64,000 nt of DNA. Source: an unidentified bacterial endosymbiont (lineage in GTDB: Bacteria > Pseudomonadota > Gammaproteobacteria > Enterobacterales > Enterobacteriaceae). The DNA lies in assembly GCF_918797525.1 (NCBI RefSeq), contig NZ_OU963893.1, forward strand, positions 2,542,001-2,606,000, read 5' to 3'. The translations under genes were made by a program, and so were the position numbers. The notes beneath the pieces are model-generated. The model did no database searches. It was not told the origin of the DNA and was given only the letters and a program-made list of their open reading frames with translations. This document shows, in pieces, positions 55,421-64,000 of this stretch (position 1 is the stretch's first letter; each line of letters opens with the position of its first letter).

Positions 55421-56830
55421 TTAATCCAGCATGTCGCGAATTAATTTCCCTAGCTGAATAACAGCCTGTTCTTCGCGCTCTCCCCAGGCCCAGGACGTAT
55501 TAAAGCGAAAGAACGGCGCCCAGGCGTTCGAGATGGAAAACATTTTCCCGGGAGCAATGCTGATAGAGTGAAGTAAGGCACTTTCGCTAAGCCTGGCGGC
55601 ATCAAGCCGAGCAGGAAGTTCAAGCCATAAAAAGTAGCCACTGTCGTTATGATGAATTTTAACACCCGCAGGCATATGGCGCAAAAGCGACTGCCAGGCC
55701 TGCTGCTTGCGCTCGGCCAGTGTACGTCTCAGGCGTCGAAGATGGGCGTCGTAACGTTTAGTGGCGAGATAATCGACCAGCGCCAACTGCATCGGCGAAC
55801 TGGTCGAGAGCGTGCTCATCAACTGCAGTTGCTGGATGCGTCGCGCGTGTTTGCCTGCCGCTACCCAGCCAATGCGAAAGCCCGCAACCAGACACTTTGA
55901 AAAAGATGAACAGTGCAGCGTCATATCCTGGCTGTCCCAGGCTTTCGCCGGAAGCGGTTTTTCACGGCCAAAGTAGAGTTCGCTGTAGACGTCATCTTCA
56001 ATCAGCGTGACGTTATGGCGGGTTAACAACGCCACCAGACGTGCCTTTTTCTCCGCATTGAGCGTGAAACCCAGCGGATTTTGGCTGTTGGTCATTAGCC
56101 AGCAAGCTTTAGCCGGATAATCATTTAATGCCTGTTCAAGGGCATTGAGATCGATGCCCTCGCGGACGTCAGTCGCTATCGATAAAGCTTTTAATTTCAG
56201 GCGTTCCAGCGCCTGCAGCGCGCCGTAGAAACAGGGGTTTTCGACGATAACCCAGTCGCCGGGTTCGGTCACCGCCTGCAGGCTTAAGTTTAACGCTTCC
56301 AGCGCGCCCGCGGTAATGACAATCTCTTCCGGCGAGATATTCATCCCCTGCTGCGCGTAGCGGCGGGCAATCGCATGACGTAAGTCGACATTTCCCGGGG
56401 GCAGGTTTTCAATCACGCTCATTGCCGTAGCGGTTTTACTCACGTTAGCGAGGGAGCGGTTGAGCTGCTGGAGCGGGAAAAGCCGGGGGTCGGGAAAAGC
56501 GGAAGCAAAAGGCACGACTGACGGATCGCGGCTTGCCTGTAAGACGTCGAAGATATAGGTGTTGATATCTACCGCTTCATCCCGCATGACCTGGGCGGGC
56601 AGCGAGGGTTGTTGTGCGGTCGGGCGCGAGGCTACGTAATAGCCCGACTGCGGTCTGGCGACAATGCGCCCCTGGCTTTCCAGCATCTGATACGCGTGAC
56701 CGACGGTCATAAAGCTCATGCCGCTGCTTGCCACCTGTTCTCGCAGGGAAGGCAGTTTATCGCCCGGCAACCATACGCCAAGCTCAATCTGCGAGATAAT
56801 TTGTTGCGCCAGACGCTGGTATTTTTTCAT
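55421..56830 (-). CDS. ydcR: MocR-type PLP-dependent regulator YdcR
   Basis: 469 residues: an N-terminal GntR winged helix (residues 1-70, GDKLPSLREQVASSGMSFMT) fused to an aminotransferase class I-like domain. The PLP lysine is in HCSSFSKCLVAGFRIGW, and TNSQNPLGFTL and EDDVYSELYFG carry other cofactor contacts. The match to E. coli YdcR is close throughout. In E. coli it faces the ydcSTUV-patD operon; here it lies directly upstream of patD on the same strand. Confidence 0.94.
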   Translation of the reverse strand: MKKYQRLAQQIISQIELGVWLPGDKLPSLREQVASSGMSFMTVGHAYQMLESQGRIVARPQSGYYVASRPTAQQPSLPAQVMRDEAVDINTYIFDVLQASRDPSVVPFASAFPDPRLFPLQQLNRSLANVSKTATAMSVIENLPPGNVDLRHAIARRYAQQGMNISPEEIVITAGALEALNLSLQAVTEPGDWVIVENPCFYGALQALERLKLKALSIATDVREGIDLNALEQALNDYPAKACWLMTNSQNPLGFTLNAEKKARLVALLTRHNVTLIEDDVYSELYFGREKPLPAKAWDSQDMTLHCSSFSKCLVAGFRIGWVAAGKHARRIQQLQLMSTLSTSSPMQLALVDYLATKRYDAHLRRLRRTLAERKQQAWQSLLRHMPAGVKIHHNDSGYFLWLELPARLDAARLSESALLHSISIAPGKMFSISNAWAPFFRFNTSWAWGEREEQAVIQLGKLIRDMLD

Positions 56831-56912
56831 CCGATTCTCCTTATTGCCGACAGTGTATATCAGCAGGAGAAAAAGAGAAGAATTAGCTAACTGTTATGAA
56901 AAACGGTGTTAA

Positions 56913-57101
56913 TTACTTACGGTACTCAATGACATGGCTTTGTGCAGAGCGCGCAGCGGCCAGGTGGTCGAGCGTAATCATTGACGATTTGCAAAAAATG
57001 CATTTCGCGCCAAACGGATTGCTCTCAGAGACATCGAAAGCGGAAGTACGGTACTGCGAGCCATGACAGCACGGGCAGCGAAAATGGATATAAGAGGTCA
57101 T
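56913..57101 (-). CDS. ymcF: YmcF-type small zinc-ribbon protein
   Basis: 62 residues with AGGAG before ATG 57101. The sequence CPCCHGSQYRTSAFD and AKCIFCKSSMIT matches, as I recall it, E. coli YmcF, a small protein found with the cold-shock gene cspG. Cysteines 9, 11, 12, 34 and 37 form a probable zinc ribbon. No csp gene is in this window. An upstream in-frame start at 57218 has no supporting signals. Confidence 0.8.
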   Translation of the reverse strand: MTSYIHFRCPCCHGSQYRTSAFDVSESNPFGAKCIFCKSSMITLDHLAAARSAQSHVIEYRK

Positions 57102-57465
57102 AAAATTCTCCTGAAACGTAAAAACGTAAATTACTAATGGGCCGATCGGGCAATAATGGTTTGATACAAAACTAATCGGAAAGTAGATAAAGACCCAAGA
57201 GAGGCTGCGGAGAGGCACAACGTGATGAGAACTGCTTTATAAAACTACGCCAGATATTTATTTGGACTCAAAACCAGAAGACCATTAACGCATGTTGTTT
57301 ACGACAACGCAAGCAGTTTAATGCCCATGCTTGACAAATTATATCAGAGCACGAAAAGCCCCCTTTTCTGATAACTGTTATACATAAATTTCACTTTTCT
57401 GCGTCTGCCAGTCATCTTTACGCCCCTTTACCCTATCAGCATGCCGTTTGACAGTGAGGCAGTAC
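57102..57465. other. Gap between the ymcF-like gene and cioA
   Basis: About 360 AT-rich bases shared by two divergent genes. The minus-strand leader is long and could be a cold-shock-type 5' UTR. No coding frame was recognised. Confidence 0.4.
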
Positions 57466-58866
57466 ATGTTTGGTTTAGATGCTTTTCATCTCGCGCGGAT
57501 ACAATTTGCGTTTACCGTATCCTTTCACATTATTTTCCCGGCGATCACCATCGGCCTGGCAAGCTATCTCGCCGTACTGGAAGGCTTATGGCTGAAAACT
57601 AAAAACCCGGTCTGGCGATCGCTGTACCATTTCTGGTCGAAGATCTTCGCCGTAAACTTTGGAATGGGCGTGGTCTCCGGGCTGGTGATGGCCTATCAGT
57701 TTGGCACCAACTGGAGCGGATTCTCACAGTTTGCGGGCAGCATTACCGGCCCCCTGCTTACATACGAAGTGCTTACCGCATTTTTCCTCGAGGCCGGGTT
57801 TCTCGGGGTAATGCTGTTTGGCTGGGATAAGGTCGGGCCGGGGCTGCACTTCTTTGCCACATGCATGGTGGCGCTGGGGACCATCATCTCGACGTTCTGG
57901 ATCCTCGCGTCCAATAGCTGGATGCAGACTCCGCAAGGCTATGAGATCGTCAACGGGCAGGTTGTGCCGGTGGACTGGTTTGCCGTGGTGTTTACCCCCT
58001 CCTTCCCCTACCGCCTGCTGCACATGTCGATAGCCGCATTCCTGAGCAGCGCGCTGTTTGTGGGTGCCTCCGCCGCATGGCATCTACTGCGTGGTAACTC
58101 TTCACCAGCCATTCGCGCTATGTTCTCAATGGCGCTATGGATGACCCTGTTTGTGGCGCCAATTCAGGCAATAGTGGGTGATTTGCACGGGCTTAACACC
58201 CTACAACACCAGCCCGCGAAAATTGCCGCTATTGAAGGCCATTGGGAAAACCCGCCGGATAAGCCTACCCCGCTTCTGCTGTTTGGCTGGCCGGATATGC
58301 AACAGGAGCGCACCCGTTACGGTCTGGCGATCCCGGCGCTCGGCAGCCTTATCCTGACCCACAGTCTGGAAAAGCAGGTGCCGGCGCTGAAGGAATTTGC
58401 AAAAGAAGACCGTCCTGATTCGACCATCGTTTTCTGGTCATTCCGCATTATGGCGGGACTGGGCATGTTGATGCTGCTGCTGGGCGTAACGGCGCTGTGG
58501 CTACGCTATAAAAAGCGCATCTATTCTTCGCGTCCGTTTCTCTGGTTTGCCCTGCTGATGGGGCCATCCGGACTGATCGCAATTCTGGCAGGCTGGGTGA
58601 CCACCGAAGTGGGCCGGCAGCCGTGGGTCGTTTACGGACTGCAAAGAACGAAGGATGCGGTTTCTGCCCACGGCGACCTGCACATGAGCGTGAGTTTGCT
58701 GACCTTCTTCGTCGTCTACACCTCGGTCTTTGGCGTGGGCTACAGCTATATGGTGCGCCTTATCAAAAAAGGGCCTCAGCCGCATGAATCCTTCGCCACC
58801 GAATCCGACGGACGCCCTGCTCGTCCGCTTTCCGCCGTGACGACAGACCTTAAGGAGCAACCGTAA
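57466..58866 (+). CDS. cioA: Cytochrome bd-type (cyanide-insensitive) oxidase subunit I
   Basis: A 466-residue quinol oxidase subunit I with nine helices, carrying hemes b558, b595 and d. The distal heme ligand is the His in SFHIIFP (about residue 21), the second His lies in PYRLLHMSIAAF, and the GRQPW motif is present (EVGRQPWVVYG). It is about 50 residues shorter than CydA/AppC because the Q-loop is short, the mark of the CioA group. GAGGCAGT precedes ATG 57466. The stop overlaps the next start by one base. Confidence 0.88.
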   Translation: MFGLDAFHLARIQFAFTVSFHIIFPAITIGLASYLAVLEGLWLKTKNPVWRSLYHFWSKIFAVNFGMGVVSGLVMAYQFGTNWSGFSQFAGSITGPLLTYEVLTAFFLEAGFLGVMLFGWDKVGPGLHFFATCMVALGTIISTFWILASNSWMQTPQGYEIVNGQVVPVDWFAVVFTPSFPYRLLHMSIAAFLSSALFVGASAAWHLLRGNSSPAIRAMFSMALWMTLFVAPIQAIVGDLHGLNTLQHQPAKIAAIEGHWENPPDKPTPLLLFGWPDMQQERTRYGLAIPALGSLILTHSLEKQVPALKEFAKEDRPDSTIVFWSFRIMAGLGMLMLLLGVTALWLRYKKRIYSSRPFLWFALLMGPSGLIAILAGWVTTEVGRQPWVVYGLQRTKDAVSAHGDLHMSVSLLTFFVVYTSVFGVGYSYMVRLIKKGPQPHESFATESDGRPARPLSAVTTDLKEQP

Positions 58867-59876
58867 TGGGTATCGATCTTTCCCTTATCTGGTTTGTCAT
58901 TATCGTATTCGCCACGCTGATGTACATCGTGATGGATGGCTTTGATCTGGGGATAGGCATTCTGTTCCCGACAACGCAAGACGCCGCCGATCGTGATGTA
59001 ATGGTTAACAGCGTCGCCCCTGTCTGGGACGGGAATGAGACCTGGCTGGTACTCGGCGGCGCGGCGCTCTTCGGCGCGTTCCCGCTGGCCTACGCGGTGA
59101 TCGTCGACGCGCTGACCATTCCGCTGACATTAATGCTGATTGGGCTTATATTCCGCGGCGTGGCCTTTGAGTTTCGCTTTAAGGCCACACCCGCGCATCG
59201 TCCGTTCTGGGATAAGGCCTTCATTGGCGGGTCGATTCTGGCAACATTCACCCAGGGCATCACCGTGGGCGCGGTGATTAACGGGTTTGCGGTGACCGGG
59301 CGTGCCTATAGCGGCGGACCGTTTGACTGGCTCACCGCGTTTAACCTGTTCTGCGGCGCGGGTCTGGTTGTCGCCTATGCGCTCCTCGGTGCAACGTGGC
59401 TGGTGATGAAGAGTGAAAATGCCCTGCAACTGCGCATGCGTAAGGTTTCAAAAACGCTGTTGCTCGTGCTTCTGGCCTTCATTGCTATCATCAGCCTGTG
59501 GACGCCTCTGGCGCAACCGGCCATCGCGACGCGCTGGTTTACGCTACCAAATCTGTTTTACCTGCTGCCCGTTCCCGCGCTGGTGGGGGTGTTGAGCCTG
59601 TGTCAGTGGCATAGCCTGAATAATTGCGCAAGCCACAACACGCCGTTTATCCTGACGTTAGGCTTGGTTTTCCTCGGTTTTAGTGGCCTTGGTATCAGTA
59701 TCTGGCCGCACATTATTCCGCCGTCGATCACCCTTTGGCAGGCTGCTGCGCCACCGCAAAGCCAGGGCTTTATGCTGGTGGGCGCGTTATTGATCATTCC
59801 CGTTATCCTGGTCTACACCTTCTGGAGCTATTATGTGTTTCGCGGGAAAGTACAGCATGGGGAGGGTTATCACTGA
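58866..59876 (+). CDS. cioB: Cytochrome bd-type oxidase subunit II
   Basis: A 336-residue CydB-family membrane protein that partners subunit I. Opening motif IVMDGFDLGIGILFP; WDGNETWLVLGGAALFGAFP and RGVAFEFRFK are family signatures. Translationally coupled on both sides (TAATG before it, TGATG after it). Confidence 0.92.
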   Translation: MGIDLSLIWFVIIVFATLMYIVMDGFDLGIGILFPTTQDAADRDVMVNSVAPVWDGNETWLVLGGAALFGAFPLAYAVIVDALTIPLTLMLIGLIFRGVAFEFRFKATPAHRPFWDKAFIGGSILATFTQGITVGAVINGFAVTGRAYSGGPFDWLTAFNLFCGAGLVVAYALLGATWLVMKSENALQLRMRKVSKTLLLVLLAFIAIISLWTPLAQPAIATRWFTLPNLFYLLPVPALVGVLSLCQWHSLNNCASHNTPFILTLGLVFLGFSGLGISIWPHIIPPSITLWQAAAPPQSQGFMLVGALLIIPVILVYTFWSYYVFRGKVQHGEGYH

Positions 59877-60004
59877 TGCAACAACCTGTCTGGAAAAGAC
59901 TGATGTGGCTGGTCATCATCTGGGGCGGCAGCGTACTGGCGCTGGCCGGCGTGAGTATGCTCTTTCGCCTGTTGATGGCCGCGGCGGGGTTTAAATCTCA
60001 TTAA
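59876..60004 (+). CDS. DUF2474 small subunit of the bd-type oxidase
   Basis: A 42-residue single-helix peptide (WKRLMWLVIIWGGSVLALAG, then MLFRLLMAAAGFKSH) starting within the stop of cioB (TGATG). It is the CydX-like partner typical of CioAB operons (DUF2474) and probably stabilises the heme site. Easily missed because of its size. Confidence 0.85.
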   Translation: MQQPVWKRLMWLVIIWGGSVLALAGVSMLFRLLMAAAGFKSH

Positions 60005-60128
60005 TTATACTGCCGGGCGCAAACAGTGTGCCCGGCTGTGCTCGCACATTCAGATAAACCCCATTAACAGTTTGAGGAGTATCGTTACACTTGAAGAGAT
60101 TCATGAAATTGATGGTTAAAGAAGAAAA

Positions 60129-60566
60129 ATGAAAAAGCTCGTTGCGTTAAGCATTATCAGCCTTGTGCTCACCGGTTGCGTCAACCCGGGTAAAGCGTCG
60201 GTTCAGGTAGACCAGTTGCAGAGCCATCGATTTGTACTGGAGAATGTGGACGGCAAAACCCTCAAAAGTACATCGGCGCAGCCTGAAATGGCTTTTAGCG
60301 CCCAGCCAGGCATTGGCCTGCTAAAGAATATTTCCGTAACGGGCGTGATGTGCAACCGCTTCAACGGCCAGGGAAAGCTAACCGAAGGCGAACTGAAGGT
60401 CGGGAATCTGGCGATGACCCGCAAATTATGTGCGGATCAACAACTTAATACGCTGGATCAGGCCCTCACCGATATGCTGCGCAAAGGGGCACAGGTTGAC
60501 CTGACACAAGACCAGCTAACCCTGGCAACCGCCGAAAGAACCCTGATGTTCAAGCGTGCAGAGTAA
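60129..60566 (+). CDS. hslJ: Heat-inducible lipoprotein HslJ
   Basis: A 145-residue outer-membrane lipoprotein of the META/HslJ family. Lipobox LVLTGC gives Cys17 as the lipidated residue. Family motif MCNRFNGQGKLTEGELKVG and CADQQLNTLDQALTDML match E. coli HslJ, which is linked to novobiocin resistance. Confidence 0.92.
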   Translation: MKKLVALSIISLVLTGCVNPGKASVQVDQLQSHRFVLENVDGKTLKSTSAQPEMAFSAQPGIGLLKNISVTGVMCNRFNGQGKLTEGELKVGNLAMTRKLCADQQLNTLDQALTDMLRKGAQVDLTQDQLTLATAERTLMFKRAE

Positions 60567-60833
60567 TCAGTAGTTACCACAACGTCCAACGGCAAGCGAC
60601 TGTTCGCTACAACGTTTGCCATTTGGCAAGGCGCACATTCCGATGGCGGAGCCGTCAAGCTGGCGGGCAACGGACAGTGAACCGCCAATCATCGCGCAGT
60701 TAGCCTGCCCGGAGTTAGACATGGCGGCTTTCATCCCCGGCGTGACGTGCGCCGCGGTGGCCTGCTGTACAGGTTCACTGCTACATGCCGATAACAGTAA
60801 CGCGGCACACCCTACCCAAAACGCTGAACGCAT
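60567..60833 (-). CDS. ydbJ: Small DUF333 lipoprotein YdbJ
   Basis: An 88-residue lipoprotein; lipobox LLLSAC, then the DUF333 domain with four cysteines (ANCAMIGGSL, GMCALPNGKRCSEQ, GRCGNY). GGGGGAG precedes ATG 60833. Convergent with hslJ, the stop codons being directly adjacent, and divergent from nifJ, the same order as in E. coli. Confidence 0.92.
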   Translation of the reverse strand: MRSAFWVGCAALLLSACSSEPVQQATAAHVTPGMKAAMSNSGQANCAMIGGSLSVARQLDGSAIGMCALPNGKRCSEQSLAVGRCGNY

Positions 60834-61103
60834 GCTTTCTCCCCCATCATTTAAGCGAAACCTATGCATAATAGGCACCCTGCCCCGCGCCGTCGAGAGC
60901 GGATACGGGTATTTATGCGCTCCGGAAACAATTTCTCGCACTTTTTTTGCCAAAACGTTGATCTACTCATTGATACCTCGAATGCCAAGGACACAAAAGC
61001 GAAAATAGACAAACCTGACCTTTGCTAAAATAAGGAAATAATATTCAAGACTCGTCGTCGTTTTACGGGTCCCTCTTTTTGCGCAATGTAAGGGTGTCGT
61101 CCT

Positions 61104-64000
61104 ATGCAAACTATTGACGGTAATGGTGCAGCCGCGTCAGTCGCGTTTCGCACCAGCGAAGTTATCGCCATCTACCCAATTACGCCAAGTTCTACCATGG
61201 CCGAGCAGGCGGATGCCTGGGCCGGAAATGGGTTAAAAAACGTCTGGGGCGATGTCCCGCGCGTGGTTGAAATGCAGTCCGAAGCTGGTGCGATTGGCGC
61301 TGTTCACGGCGCGCTTCAAACCGGAGCCTTGTCCACGTCGTTCACCTCTTCGCAGGGATTACTGTTAATGATCCCTACGCTATACAAGCTGGCAGGCCAG
61401 CTCATGCCGTTCGTGCTGCACGTTGCCGCGCGAACCGTTGCGACTCATGCGCTGTCCATTTTTGGCGACCACTCGGACGTGATGGCCGTGCGCCAGACCG
61501 GCTGCGCGATGCTGTGCGCCAGCAGCGTCCAGGAAGCACAAGATTTCGCGCTGATTTCGCACATTGCAACGCTGAAAAGCCGCATCCCGTTTATTCATTT
61601 TTTTGACGGTTTCCGCACCTCCCACGAAATCAACAAAATCGTTCCCCTCTCCGACAATACGCTACGTGAACTGCTACCGCAGGCGGAGATTGATGCCCAC
61701 CGCGCCCGCGCGCTTAATCCGGAACATCCGGCGATCCGGGGCACCTCAGCTAACCCGGATACCTATTTCCAGTCCCGCGAGGCGACTAACCCTTGGTATG
61801 ACGCCGTTTACGATCATGTAGAACAGGCAATGGACGATTTTACCGCCGCCACCGGACGCGAATATAAGCCGTTTGAATATTATGGACACCCACAGGCAGA
61901 GCGCGTCATTGTGCTGATGGGTTCCGCCATTGGTACCTGTGAAGAAGTGGTCGATGAGCTGCTGACCCGTGGCGAAAAAGTCGGCGTGCTTAAGGTGCGC
62001 CTCTATCGTCCGTTCTCGGCCAAACATTTGCTCTCGGTGCTGCCGGAAAGTGTGCATGCCGTGGCGGTACTGGATCGGACCAAAGAGCCTGGCGCCCACG
62101 CAGAGCCGCTCTATCTTGACGTTATGACCGCACTGGCGGAAGCGTTTAATCACGGAGAGCGCGAAACGCTGCCGCGAGTAATTGGTGGCCGTTATGGTTT
62201 ATCCTCAAAAGAGTTTGGCCCTGACTGCGTACTCGCGGTGTTTAATGCGCTGAGCGCCGACAAACCCAAACCACGCTTTACAGTCGGCATTTATGATGAC
62301 GTGACCAATCTCTCCCTGCCGTTGCCGGAAAATACCCTGCCCTCGACGGCGAAACTCGAAGCGCTGTTTTATGGTCTGGGCAGCGACGGTAGCGTCTCAG
62401 CGACCAAAAACAACATTAAAATCATCGGCAACTCTACGCCGTGGTATGCGCAGGGCTACTTCGTCTACGACTCTAAAAAAGCAGGCGGCTTGACCGTTTC
62501 TCACCTGCGCGTCAGCGAGCAGCCTATCCGCTCGGCTTATCTTATTTCACAGGCCGACTTTGTGGGCTGTCACCAGCTCCAGTTCATCGACAAATACCAG
62601 ATGGCCGAGCGGCTGAAACCCGGCGGTATTTTCCTGATCAACACCCCGTACAGCGTAGACGAGGTGTGGGCACGTCTGCCGCAGGAGGTTCAGGCGGTGC
62701 TGAACCAGAAACAAGCCCGACTCTATGTGATTAACGCGGCTAAAATCGCCCGTGAATGCGGCCTGGCAGCGCGCATCAATACCGTCATGCAGATGGCATT
62801 CTTTCACCTGACCCATATTCTGCCAGGCGACAGCGCGTTGATGGCGCTGCAGGGAGCGATAGCGAAAAGCTACAGTAGCAAGGGACAAGAGTTGGTTGAA
62901 CGCAACTGGCAGGCGCTGGCGCTGGCCCGTGAATCACTGTTCGACGTTCCGTTGCAGCCGATCAATGCCTCCAGCCCGTATCGTCCGCCGGTGGTGTCTG
63001 ACGCGGCGCCAGATTTCGTTAAAACCGTCACCGCCACCATGCTGGCCGGACTGGGTGACGCCCTTCCGGTCTCTGCCCTGCCACCGGACGGAACCTGGCC
63101 GGTGGGGACGACCCGTTGGGAAAAACGCAATATCGCTGAAGCGATCCCAATCTGGAAAGAAGAGCTGTGTACACAGTGTAACCATTGTGTGGCAGCCTGC
63201 CCGCACTCGGCTATTCGCGCCAAAGTGGTGGCACCGCAAGAGATGGAATCCGCTCCGGAAAGCCTGCATTCGCTGGATGTGAAGTCCCGCGATATGCGTG
63301 GTCAAAAATATGTTCTTCAGGTCGCCCCGGAAGATTGCACCGGCTGTAACCTGTGCGTTGAAGTGTGCCCGGCGAAAGACCGTCAGAACCCGGAAATCAA
63401 AGCCATCAATATGATGTCGCGCCTGGATCACGTTGAAGAAGAGAAAGTGAACTACGACTTCTTCCTCGATCTGCCGGAAATCGATCGCAGCAAGCTGGAA
63501 CGTATTGATATTCGCACCTCCCAGCTGATTACGCCGCTGTTCGAGTATTCCGGTGCCTGCTCTGGCTGTGGTGAAACGCCGTACATTAAATTGCTCACGC
63601 AGTTGTACGGCGATCGGATGCTGATAGCTAACGCCACGGGCTGTTCATCTATTTATGGTGGCAATCTGCCCTCTACGCCATATACTACCGACGCTAACGG
63701 TCGCGGCCCGGCGTGGGCTAACTCTCTATTTGAGGATAACGCCGAGTTTGGGCTGGGCTTCCGCCTGACCGTTGACCAGCACCGCGCCCGGGTCATGCGT
63801 CTGCTGGGGGAGTTTGCCGAGCGGATCCCGGCGGAGTTGAACGAGGCACTGCACGCTGAAGCAACGCCAGAGGTGCGCCGTGAGCAAGTGGCCGAACTGC
63901 GCAACGCGCTTCAGGGCGTGGAAGGTGCAGAACAACTGCTTACCGACGCTGACGCCCTGGTTGAAAAATCCATCTGGCTGATTGGTGGCGACGGCTGGGC
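61104..64000 (+). CDS. nifJ: Pyruvate:flavodoxin oxidoreductase, 3' end outside window
   Basis: Thiamine-diphosphate, Fe-S enzyme converting pyruvate and CoA to acetyl-CoA, CO2 and reduced flavodoxin. About 965 of roughly 1174 residues are present. The pyruvate-binding domain opens IDGNGAAASVAFRTSEVIAI with YPITPSSTMAE; the two ferredoxin-type clusters are CTQCNHCVAACP (near residue 690) and CTGCNLCVEVCP; the proximal cluster cysteines begin CSGCGETPYIKLL, and thiamine-binding ATGCSSIYGG follows. The window ends at WLIGGDGW, just inside the thiamine domain. Near-identical to E. coli YdbK, which is induced by superoxide stress. Confidence 0.96.
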   Translation, partial: MQTIDGNGAAASVAFRTSEVIAIYPITPSSTMAEQADAWAGNGLKNVWGDVPRVVEMQSEAGAIGAVHGALQTGALSTSFTSSQGLLLMIPTLYKLAGQLMPFVLHVAARTVATHALSIFGDHSDVMAVRQTGCAMLCASSVQEAQDFALISHIATLKSRIPFIHFFDGFRTSHEINKIVPLSDNTLRELLPQAEIDAHRARALNPEHPAIRGTSANPDTYFQSREATNPWYDAVYDHVEQAMDDFTAATGREYKPFEYYGHPQAERVIVLMGSAIGTCEEVVDELLTRGEKVGVLKVRLYRPFSAKHLLSVLPESVHAVAVLDRTKEPGAHAEPLYLDVMTALAEAFNHGERETLPRVIGGRYGLSSKEFGPDCVLAVFNALSADKPKPRFTVGIYDDVTNLSLPLPENTLPSTAKLEALFYGLGSDGSVSATKNNIKIIGNSTPWYAQGYFVYDSKKAGGLTVSHLRVSEQPIRSAYLISQADFVGCHQLQFIDKYQMAERLKPGGIFLINTPYSVDEVWARLPQEVQAVLNQKQARLYVINAAKIARECGLAARINTVMQMAFFHLTHILPGDSALMALQGAIAKSYSSKGQELVERNWQALALARESLFDVPLQPINASSPYRPPVVSDAAPDFVKTVTATMLAGLGDALPVSALPPDGTWPVGTTRWEKRNIAEAIPIWKEELCTQCNHCVAACPHSAIRAKVVAPQEMESAPESLHSLDVKSRDMRGQKYVLQVAPEDCTGCNLCVEVCPAKDRQNPEIKAINMMSRLDHVEEEKVNYDFFLDLPEIDRSKLERIDIRTSQLITPLFEYSGACSGCGETPYIKLLTQLYGDRMLIANATGCSSIYGGNLPSTPYTTDANGRGPAWANSLFEDNAEFGLGFRLTVDQHRARVMRLLGEFAERIPAELNEALHAEATPEVRREQVAELRNALQGVEGAEQLLTDADALVEKSIWLIGGDGW

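Overview
The window is chromosomal DNA from an enterobacterium of the Salmonella/Citrobacter group. The backbone follows the E. coli/Salmonella order adhP, fdnGHI, yddG, ompD-type porin, smvA, nhoA, yddH, pptA, ansP, yncE, yncD, mcbR, curA, mnaT, ydcZ, ydcY, ortT, patD, ydcR, hslJ, ydbJ, nifJ. The porin is OmpD/NmpC-like and srfABC is present, which fits Salmonella or a close relative better than E. coli. The species cannot be fixed from the window alone.

Layout. 1-9.7 kb holds a partial adhP, a Rrf2-type regulator divergent from a flavin oxidoreductase, an AraJ-like exporter, a PPK2 kinase, and the selenocysteine formate dehydrogenase-N operon on the minus strand. 9.9-12.5 kb holds yddG and the porin. 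12.7-18.3 kb is a chaperone-usher fimbrial cluster with a pilin gene at each end. 18.3-25.9 kb is an accessory catabolic locus: a LysR regulator divergent from a complete Liv-type ABC transporter, then an ATC (2-aminothiazoline-4-carboxylate) hydrolase family protein and an N-carbamoyl amino acid amidohydrolase family protein. Together these suggest uptake of ATC or a related compound and its conversion to cysteine. 25.9-29.7 kb holds smvA/smvR with twin operators, nhoA and yddH. 29.7-32.7 kb is a patchy accessory stretch (HTH-tailed protein, pptA, degenerate Nudix-like protein, cupin).

32.8-44.1 kb returns to backbone (ansP, a Fur-type yncE/yncD pair, mcbR-curA, mnaT-ydcZ, ydcY) with two insertions. 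One is a gene for a YopJ-family type III effector acetyltransferase between yncD and mcbR. The other is an XRE-cupin regulator facing mnaT. 44.2-53.0 kb separates ydcY from ortT and carries an orphan DppA-like binding protein, srfABC and an unknown 139-residue protein. In srfABC, SrfA looks like a membrane anchor, SrfB carries actin/Hsp70-like nucleotide motifs, and SrfC carries degenerate GTPase-like motifs. 53.2-56.8 kb has an ERIC element, patD broken by a one-base frameshift, and ydcR. 57-64 kb has a YmcF-type zinc-ribbon protein, a cyanide-insensitive-type bd oxidase operon with a 42-residue third subunit, hslJ, ydbJ and the first five-sixths of nifJ.

The observations most worth follow-up are the YopJ homologue with its catalytic His/Glu/Cys at the same positions as in YopJ, the putative ATC-to-cysteine operon, and the domain logic of SrfABC. 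No tRNA, rRNA, CRISPR array, transposase or integrase gene was seen.
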